DNA of 64,000 nt from positions 265,116 to 329,115 of the forward strand of contig NZ_JAAOLX010000007.1 in the NCBI RefSeq assembly GCF_011601265.1, in the 5' to 3' direction. Of the stretch, positions 54,803 through 62,800 are shown piece after piece (within the stretch, counting starts at the first letter, position 1; each line of letters opens with the position of its first letter). A program made the translations under genes and the position numbers. The notes beneath the pieces are model-generated. The model made no database searches, had not been told where the DNA came from, and worked only from the letters and a program-made list of their open reading frames with translations. Source of the DNA: Iodobacter violaceini (GTDB lineage: Bacteria; Pseudomonadota; Gammaproteobacteria; Burkholderiales; Chitinibacteraceae).

Positions 54803-54987
54803 GAGCTAGTCTCCACACAGCTCGTCCCTAATAACGAGCTATTCCTTTATAGATCACTAAGTCGATGGAAAGAAGAGCAAGTATTCATCCGGGCAAAAGC
54901 TGACAAACCAATCATGAAAACCATCTGAAAACTTAAATATTAAGCACACCCCAAAGCCGCACAGTAAGCTCGCACTGCAAATCGCAG

Positions 54988-55018
54988 ACAAAAAAAGGGC
55001 CTTCCTCAGAAGACCCTT
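54988..55018 (-). terminator. Terminator after the tolC-like gene
   Basis: Minus strand: AAGGGTCTTC, TGAG, GAAGGCCCTT (55018-54995; one G-U pair), then a T run. It ends the minus-strand tolC-like transcript. Confidence 0.8.
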
Positions 55019-55086
55019 CTTGCAAAGTACCAACAATATATAAAGCCATTGTAAAAGCACTTCGCCCTGCATCTTAAATGAACAAG

Positions 55087-56913
55087 TTAATAGGCTTTAC
55101 CGCTGGTAACTTTCTCTGCCTTGATTTTCCACTGCCCGCCCTGCTTTACCATCTCCAGAGTTTTCTGCACCACATCGGTATAGTCTTTAGATTTGTAGCT
55201 TTGGCTAAAGCTTGCTTCAGCCTGGGTTTCACTGATCTGTTTCAGCTTCATCTTGTCCAGAGTAATCGTCAGATCGCCCTGTTTACCCACGCGGGCGCGG
55301 CGGAATTCTTTCCATTTGGCGACGCTCATCCCATTACTTGGCACAAAGCTGTCTGCATAAAATGCCAGATAATCATCTGTGCGTTTTTCAGCCCAGGCTT
55401 TCGACCATTTATCTGCCAAATCATTACCAAACTGCACCAGCTCTTTGCTGACAGGGGCGCTGTCTTTAACCGCTTCAGGTGCTGCAACAGCAGCGGCCGG
55501 AACCAAAGGCGGCCGGGCGGCCATTGCTGCATCTCTGTCCATCACATAAGCCGCAGGCATCTCTGCGCTGCAACGAATACGCTCATCATCCAGCTGGCTG
55601 TCATTCAGCTCGTCTGGTACAGCAGCCTCAAGCGGAGCCAGTTTAAGCGCGGCCAGAATCTGGTGAGTCTGAGTTAAAATCCCTGCTTCGGACGTTTTTA
55701 AATCATAAACAGCAGCAACAACCGAACGCTTCGCAGTAAACAATTCGTTTTCGGTATCTAATAAATCCAGCAAAGTGCGCTGGCCAATATCAAATTGCTT
55801 ACGATAAGCATCGCGGGATTTTTCAGTGGAAAGCTGATGCTGATCGAGGAACTTCATTTGCTCGTTCAGGCGGCGCACATCATTCCAGGCGATTTGTGTA
55901 GTCTGACGAATATCGCGGCAAGTTTTATCACGCAATTCATAGGCAGAATTAAGTTTTTCTACCGCACCGCGTGTTCGCGCGCTATCACGGCCGCCGCTGA
56001 ATAAATTGTAATTTAAATTAAGCTGAATCGTGCGATCCTGGAAAGTGCCATTAATATTATCCCGATCGCGATCAATTGCCTGCTTTGCCACCAGCTCTAA
56101 CTTAGGATAATTATTTGATTTGCGAGTTTCGGCATCGCTGCGCGCAGAACGAATATTGGATACCGCCGCCAAAAAGCCAGGATTTTGTTTTAAAGCAGTC
56201 GCTAAAGCAGTATTGCCTTCTTTAGGCAGTGCCGCCCGCAGATCCGGAGCAGGAGCCAGAGTGGCTGCAGGCGCTTCCCCTACAATGCGCTGAAAGCGTG
56301 CGGACACATCGTGTAAATTAGATAAGTCAGTCAGCCAGTTAGATTCAGCCAAAGCCAGGCGCCCTGAGGCTTGCTCCAAATCGACCCGGCGGCCAACGCC
56401 CGCTTTAACCCGCTCTTCAATCTGGCCTAAAATTTCTTTGTGCAACGCGAAATTGTCCTGAGCAAGCGCAACCAGCTCGCGATAACGAAGCACATCCTGA
56501 TACGCGCGGACACTCTCATAAGCAATCTGATCAGAGGAAGAAAGCAGCTCGTAATAACGAGTCAGCCTTGCATAACCCAGTCGCTGAACTTCATTGCTTG
56601 TGGCAAAGCCATCGAATAACATTTGGCGCAGCGTTAATGTGGCCCCTGGATGATTAAAACCACCTGTATCGCCACTTGGACGCATTTCCCACTCACGGCC
56701 TGCATACGCCTGAAAATCAACCTGTGGCAAATACCCCCCACGCGCAGCAGAAACGTCTTCAGTTGATGCCCGGAACTCAAACCAGCGTGCACGCAATTCC
56801 GGATTGTTTGTAATGGCCCGCTCGGCCGCTTCCTGCAAAGTAGCAGGGGCAGCAGCCTGAACGCCCATTCCACTGAATGCCAAAGCAACGGCAAAGCAAA
56901 GTTTCAGGTTCAT
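55087..56913 (-). CDS. TolC-family outer-membrane exporter (LapE-like) with a C-terminal NTF2-like domain
   Basis: A 608-residue protein: signal peptide (cleavage after GVQA), then two OEP/TolC repeats (about 25-225 and 235-435) with IAYESVRAYQDVLRYRELVALAQ and NYNLFSGGRDSARTR. Usual TolC proteins stop near 450. Here a Pro/Ala/Val linker (about 465-485) leads to a C-terminal domain (about 490-608) with VQFGNDLADKWSKAWAEKRTDDYLAFYADSF, the pattern of NTF2/SnoaL-like domains. It lies divergent from lapG-lapD and near a LapA-type adhesin, so it is probably the type I secretion outer-membrane part. Confidence 0.85.
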   Translation of the reverse strand: MNLKLCFAVALAFSGMGVQAAAPATLQEAAERAITNNPELRARWFEFRASTEDVSAARGGYLPQVDFQAYAGREWEMRPSGDTGGFNHPGATLTLRQMLFDGFATSNEVQRLGYARLTRYYELLSSSDQIAYESVRAYQDVLRYRELVALAQDNFALHKEILGQIEERVKAGVGRRVDLEQASGRLALAESNWLTDLSNLHDVSARFQRIVGEAPAATLAPAPDLRAALPKEGNTALATALKQNPGFLAAVSNIRSARSDAETRKSNNYPKLELVAKQAIDRDRDNINGTFQDRTIQLNLNYNLFSGGRDSARTRGAVEKLNSAYELRDKTCRDIRQTTQIAWNDVRRLNEQMKFLDQHQLSTEKSRDAYRKQFDIGQRTLLDLLDTENELFTAKRSVVAAVYDLKTSEAGILTQTHQILAALKLAPLEAAVPDELNDSQLDDERIRCSAEMPAAYVMDRDAAMAARPPLVPAAAVAAPEAVKDSAPVSKELVQFGNDLADKWSKAWAEKRTDDYLAFYADSFVPSNGMSVAKWKEFRRARVGKQGDLTITLDKMKLKQISETQAEASFSQSYKSKDYTDVVQKTLEMVKQGGQWKIKAEKVTSGKAY

Positions 56914-57108
56914 ATTATTAATCCCATGTAATTCACAAGTAACATTTTTTATGCGCCGGCGGATTAAGCCGGATTATCTTTTTCTTAGCGGCAAACAAAT
57001 TGTAACCTTACCATTATTCTTTCTGTCTTTATATTTATAATTGTAAGTTGGACAATTCTAGTGAATTAACCCACTATTAAGAATAGCTTCGTAAAACCAT
57101 TCAGACTG
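56914..57108. promoter_or_regulatory. Divergent promoter region between the exporter and lapG
   Basis: A 195-base AT-rich gap between two divergent genes. It contains a short hairpin CCGGC-ggattaa-GCCGG (56956-56972) and AT-rich -10-like sequences such as TATAAT near 57048. A c-di-GMP-responsive control of the Lap genes would act here, but no operator is recognised. Confidence 0.4.
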
Positions 57109-57792
57109 ATGCCGCAACACAACCTACTTCTCTTGCGTAAAAAAACAGTCGGGCTTTTAGCCATGCTGTCTTTCGTGTTGCATGCTGCCTCCAGCCTTGA
57201 TTTTGACCGCTTGCAAAAATCACTGGTGCAGCGCTGGGGACAAACGCCTGTTCGTTTGTTTACCGACTGGCAAACCCTGATGAATGAAGCGCACAATGCA
57301 CCTGAAGCCGATAAATTAAAACGGATTAATGACTTCATTAATCGCCGGATTCAATTTAGTGATGACCCCACTATCTGGAATGCGCCGGACTACTGGGCAA
57401 CCCCACTAGAAACCATAGGCAAAGGCGCTGGAGATTGCGAGGATTTTGCAATTATTAAATATTTCAGTTTAAAAGAGCTGGGTGTTGCTAAAGAAAAACT
57501 TCGCCTTACTTACGTTAAGGCTAAAATTGGAGGCGCCACAAGCAATGTCAGCCAGGCGCATATGGTATTAACTTACTACTCCAGCGCAGATGCAGAACCT
57601 TTAGTTCTTGATAATTTATTAAATGATATTCGCCCGGCATCCCGCCGTCCTGATTTAACACCAGTATTCAGCTTTAATAGCGATGGTATTTTTACAGGAG
57701 CTGCTGCCCAGCCAACAGGCCCGGTTGATAAATTATCCCGCTGGAAAGATCTGATCAGCAAAATGAAAACTGAAGGATATGAAACTGATTAG
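57109..57792 (+). CDS. lapG: LapG-type transglutaminase-like periplasmic cysteine protease
   Basis: A 227-residue protein of the bacterial transglutaminase-like cysteine protease family. The N-terminal hydrophobic part (about 14-28) is a signal peptide or anchor. Catalytic Cys is in GAGDCEDFAIIKYF (about 106), His in AHMVLTYY (about 147) and Asp in PLVLDNLLND (about 163). LapG cuts the N-terminal retention module of LapA-type adhesins to release cells from surfaces, and is held inactive by LapD bound to c-di-GMP. lapD follows after 97 bases. Confidence 0.92.
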   Translation: MPQHNLLLLRKKTVGLLAMLSFVLHAASSLDFDRLQKSLVQRWGQTPVRLFTDWQTLMNEAHNAPEADKLKRINDFINRRIQFSDDPTIWNAPDYWATPLETIGKGAGDCEDFAIIKYFSLKELGVAKEKLRLTYVKAKIGGATSNVSQAHMVLTYYSSADAEPLVLDNLLNDIRPASRRPDLTPVFSFNSDGIFTGAAAQPTGPVDKLSRWKDLISKMKTEGYETD

Positions 57793-57889
57793 GCATATAG
57801 TGCTTATATGGCCGGATTAAATGTGAACTTATTTAATTAAACGGGCGCTGAAAGATTAATTAAATGCCCAGCTCTAGCAAGGAAATACC

Positions 57890-59815
57890 ATGTCACTCTT
57901 TCGCCAGCTATGGATGATGATTATTCTGGCTACCCTTGTGGCCTTTGCCGGTAGCTTTATCGTCAGTGTTTACACCGCCCGCGGTTATTTAGAGCAACAA
58001 CTCTTTACTCAAAGTAATGACAACGCCTCGTCTTTGGCTCTTTCTATGTCGCAGCAAAGTAAAGACCAGGCGACCATCGAACTGAATGTGGCCGCCTTAT
58101 TCGACACGGGGCACTTTGAATTAATCCGGTTTAGCGACAACCATGGAAAAACACTGGTTGAACGTAAGAACAACGATAAAGCCGATGGTGTACCCAATTG
58201 GTTTGTACAAACCTTTCCACTGCAGATTGCCTTTGGCAAAGCCCAGGTGAGCGATGGCTGGAAACAAGCGGGCACGGTGACAGTCGTTGCCCACTCCCGC
58301 TTTGCTTACCAGGCCTTATGGGAAGGAGCGATGCGCTTGTTTGTATGGATTATTGGAGCAGGCCTGGTCTGCGGGGCGGGTCTGCAGCTCTTACTCAACT
58401 GGGTTAAAAAACCCATCACTCAAATGGTAGAGCAGGCAGAAGCAATTAGTGAACGGCGTTTTATCACCATCCCTGAACCGCGTTACAAAGAATTAAAAAG
58501 CGTCGTCAATGCCATGAACACGATGGTCAGCCGCGTTAAAACTATGTTTTCCGAGCAGGCAGCCCGCATTGATGCACTACGCAGTGAAGCCAACCGTGAT
58601 GCCCTCACCCAATTACCCAACCGCAGCTTTTTTATGGGCCGTTTGTCCCAGGCTTTAGAAGATGACGAAGCCGCTCCCAGCGGAATTTTACTTATTATGC
58701 GCCTGCATAATCTGGCGGAGGTCAACCGCCGCTTAGGCCGGGAAAGAGCCGATCAATTTTTGCAAATGGCCGCTGGACAGCTGGCATCTCTGACTGGCCA
58801 GGAACCAGATCGCTTGGTCGCCCGCCTGAATGGCGCTGACTTTGCTTTACTTGCCCCTGGTTTAGACCGTCAGCAAGGGCTGGATTTAGCCAAGGAGCTG
58901 CATCAGGGCTTAGCAGAGCTGCGTCAGCATGAGCTAACCGATGCCGATGACTTGGCCGCAATTGGGATCGCCACTTATCAGCACAATGACAGCATCAGCC
59001 AATTGCTGGCTGGCACAGACCAGGCGCTGGCTCAGGCCGAAAGCAGCGGAGCCAATGGCACAGGCCATGTCAGCAGCGCCAGTGCAAATCAGGCCTTGCC
59101 TGCCCAAGACTGGCAGCCCTTGCTGCAAAAAGCCTTTAAAAACCATAGTTTTGAATTGGCTTCTTTCCCCGCAATTATGATTGATGGCCAACCTCTGCAC
59201 CGCGAATTATTACTGCGTTTACGCCACCCTGAGACCAATGAATTGCTGACTGCGGGTACTTTTATGCCCTTTATCAGCCGCCTCGGTATGAGTAACACAC
59301 TGGACTTAGAATCAGTCCGGCTTGCCTGTGCCGAGCTAAAACTGCACGAAGCCCAGTTAGCAGTGAACCTTGAAGCCAAATCGATTGCAGACGAGCAATT
59401 TATTGAAGAGCTGCTCAGTATTCTGCAGCAGCATAAACATTCCACAGACCGGCTGTGGTTTGAAGTCAATGAGTTTGGCTTCAGAGATGAGATTACCGCC
59501 CTGGCAAATTTTGCCCAGAAAGTACGCCCTCTGGGTTGCAAAATCGGGATTAAACACTTTGGCCGCCACTTTGGCAGCATTCCGCAACTTTACGAATTGC
59601 AGCTCGATTACTTAAAAATTGATGGCAGTTTTATTCAATCTATTGATCAGCACCTGGGCAATCAAAACTTGGTTAAAGCCATTACAGGTATTGCATCAGG
59701 GCATGGTTTAATTACGATTGCCGAGCGGGTGCAAACTAAAAATGAATGGGAAATGCTTAAAACTCTGGGTATAAATGGCCTGAGCGGCCCAATTGCCAGC
59801 ACACCATTGAGCTAA
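57890..59815 (+). CDS. lapD: LapD-type c-di-GMP receptor with degenerate GGDEF and EAL domains
   Basis: Inner-membrane receptor of 641 residues. A helix (about 7-27), a periplasmic LapD/MoxY-like domain (about 28-145), a second helix (about 148-168) and HAMP (about 170-225) are followed by GGDEF (about 235-370) and EAL domains (about 400-640). The GGDEF site reads NGADF and the EAL site RELLLRL, so both catalytic centres look degenerate, as in LapD, which binds c-di-GMP but does not make or degrade it. When c-di-GMP is high it sequesters LapG and keeps the adhesin on the cell. Confidence 0.9.
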   Translation: MSLFRQLWMMIILATLVAFAGSFIVSVYTARGYLEQQLFTQSNDNASSLALSMSQQSKDQATIELNVAALFDTGHFELIRFSDNHGKTLVERKNNDKADGVPNWFVQTFPLQIAFGKAQVSDGWKQAGTVTVVAHSRFAYQALWEGAMRLFVWIIGAGLVCGAGLQLLLNWVKKPITQMVEQAEAISERRFITIPEPRYKELKSVVNAMNTMVSRVKTMFSEQAARIDALRSEANRDALTQLPNRSFFMGRLSQALEDDEAAPSGILLIMRLHNLAEVNRRLGRERADQFLQMAAGQLASLTGQEPDRLVARLNGADFALLAPGLDRQQGLDLAKELHQGLAELRQHELTDADDLAAIGIATYQHNDSISQLLAGTDQALAQAESSGANGTGHVSSASANQALPAQDWQPLLQKAFKNHSFELASFPAIMIDGQPLHRELLLRLRHPETNELLTAGTFMPFISRLGMSNTLDLESVRLACAELKLHEAQLAVNLEAKSIADEQFIEELLSILQQHKHSTDRLWFEVNEFGFRDEITALANFAQKVRPLGCKIGIKHFGRHFGSIPQLYELQLDYLKIDGSFIQSIDQHLGNQNLVKAITGIASGHGLITIAERVQTKNEWEMLKTLGINGLSGPIASTPLS

Positions 59816-59831
59816 ATAAACAGCAATTAAA

Positions 59832-59858
59832 AAAGAGGCCAGCATTGCTGGCCTCTTT
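59832..59858. terminator. Bidirectional terminator between lapD and the adhesin
   Basis: Inverted repeat AAAGAGGCCAGCA (59832-59844) / TGCTGGCCTCTTT (59846-59858) with flanking A and T runs. It serves both convergent genes. Confidence 0.88.
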
Positions 59859-59861
59859 AGT

Positions 59862-62800
59862 TTAATCAGTGATTAATTTACCCTTATTAAGCAGATCCTG
59901 AATGATGGCCGCATCAGCCAGACTGCCATTACTGGTTAAATCAACGCCCGACAAAATAACCCTCTGATCATCCGCACTTGAATTAAATGGCCCTGTGTAA
60001 GCACCCGAGCTGCTGACATGAACAATGGTATCGGTACCTGATTTTTCAAAATGCAGATACTGGGTAAGATTCCCCGTATTTACATTATGATTTTCACCCT
60101 GCAGTAAGTCTTTCAGATCCAGCCTGTCCCCTCCGGCGTTATAGCTTGCCACAGAGAAATCAGTGATTTTATCAATCACAGGTGCGCCCACAGCGCCCTT
60201 ATCCGCCAGAGCCCAATGGAAGGTATCTGCCCCCAGACCACCAGTTAAGGTATCGCTGCCTGCACCTCCATCAAGCCGGTCTGCTCCAGCCCCTGCATTA
60301 ATCACATCATTACCTGCTCCGCCATGGATAATATCGCGGCCAGCGGAGCCGGTAATCGTGTCAGACAGATTAGTCCCCGTAACCTCTTGCCCGCTGCGAA
60401 CCAGATAATGCCCGTTATTGCCAGGGTCTTCGATAATGTCCTGCAGCTCGCTCAGTACAGGGGCTTGTGCACCATGGAACAAGGCCATGTCATCAATACC
60501 AAGGGTGACATAAGCACTGTCGGCTGAGCCTGAAGGTTTAAATTCTATTTTTAAAGCCGCATTACCACCCTGCTCCCAATACAGTACTTCAAGATTGTGC
60601 ATCCCTTCACTGATAGCCACACCGGTTTGTACCCGCGTGGTTGGCGGCTGGTTCGCGTTATATTCAAACACAGACTGACCATCAACAGCGATACGGAAAC
60701 CATCATCCGCATAAACACGAATATCGTAAGTGCCTGCCGCAAAGTAAGCACCACCCACCATACGCATAATTGAATCAGTGGTATTTCCGAATGTACTGGT
60801 TGCAGCAAGCCCGGCAGTATCGGCCCCTGCATTATTTGCACCAAGGAAGTTATACAGATTTCCCGACGTAATGGCCGAGCCTGCTGTTACAGCATTATTT
60901 GTACCCAAATTGCCGGTCACCGCTGGCGTAACGCCATATTTAATGGCATCGGCAATAAAGGTGGCATCACTGGCCGCAGCACTTGCTTCAGTTTGCGTGC
61001 CGACAATATTGCTGCCCTGACGGCCATTAATCACCGAAGTAATATCACTGATATTATCGAGATTGCCTACCGTGTTGTCCTGATTTTGTACGTTATATGT
61101 AACGCCTGCGCTCTTATCAGGATCATTGTTATAACCAAAGAACTCGCCATGCAAGCCACGGGCAGAATCAGCAATTGCCGTGGTTGAAGCCGACAGCTGC
61201 ATCGTGTTGCCCTGAGCAGGCGGCACAATATTGATTGTAAGATGGCTGTTTGATGTATCCAGATCACCATCGTTATCAATTAAGGTAAAGCCTATGTTTT
61301 CGCTGGAGCCTGACGTTTTAATCACAGGCGGCGTATAGGTATATTTGCCATCATCCATATCAATGGCAAACTGCCCGCCCAGGGCCGTATTGACTTTTAA
61401 TTGATGAGTAATCGCATCAAAGGTGTAAGTACCTGCAGCGGCGGAAGTCACCACTGAATTGTGTGCCACATCAAAGGTATATTTCACCCCATCAACCGTT
61501 ATATCGTTCATATGCCCGCCATCAGCACCAAAGCCCGATGACGCGCCAGAAATAACGCCGCCTGTTAAATCACCCGAATCAGGCACTACGATCGTGTCGC
61601 GCAAGATGGGTGGCAGTTGTGCCAAATCAGTCACAATGATGGCATTGGCTTCAGATCCGCTGCCCGTACCATTGTAGGCAAGCGGATTCAGATTGGTTGC
61701 CGTTACTCCCGTGCCCAAGCCTAAAGCCAAAGAGTTAATATCTTTAGCGTTTAAGAAATTAGTCCAGGTGAGCGTTTCACCCGCATCCAAACCCAAGCCA
61801 GGATTAGGTGCGCCATCAGAGAAGAAGTAAGCAATATTCTGGCCTCCGGCAATCTTGCCTGCCTCGTCATAGTGCGTCATTACCTGCCCGACTGCAGCAT
61901 CATAATTAGTCCCCCCATTCGCAGTGAGATTAGCCAGAATCGTTTTGGCTTCATCCACACTCATCCAGGTTTGCCCGCCACTTTGCTGAGTCGCTGCAGA
62001 GGTACTAAATGTAACCAGCATGACTTTCACGTCACCCAACACGTCATAGTCATCTATCAGCTTGGTAATTGCCTCTTTCGCAACCTGCAGCCTTGTTTTC
62101 CCTGGTATCCCGCTTGGATCCGCCATACTTCCGGATACATCGATTGTCAGGATCAAATTGCTGTCGACATTAGGGATCTGAACATCCGCTGTCTTGCTTT
62201 GCCCAACGGGTGCATCATCCTCAACATTAACAGTTAATGTGCCCGTACTGCTCAAGCTGCCATCTGAGACCTGAACACCAACATTAAATGATTTCACATC
62301 CTCAACACTGTTAACAGGATGATCAATCGGCCCGCTTAAAGTGACGGTATAGTGGCCTGCATTATCAATATGAATTGCCGCAATCGTTGTACTGCCCACT
62401 TTTGCGACCAGATCCTGCGTACCGCTGCCACTCCACACCAGCGCTTGCCCGCCAGAGGATAAAACATCGGCTGGTGCAAGCAGTGTTGTTGTTAAAGTTG
62501 TGCTGTCAGGATCACTGATCACAATCGTGCCAGAGCTGACCGTGCTGTTTGTTGTGTCAGTCGGGGAGCCCGTATTATCGATAATCCCGCCTGCCAAGCC
62601 CTCTTCTGAAACTGTAGCGCTGGCATTTGCAATAACCGGAGCATCATTTACTCCTGCAACATTAATCGTCGCTGTTCCAGGCGTTGCATCAATCAAGCCC
62701 GTATTGTCTTTTGCTGCATAATTAAAGTTGGTGCTCCCATTCCAGTCATGCGCCGGTTTAAAGTACAAAGTCAGGCTGTTGCTTGCCGCCGTTAAATCAG

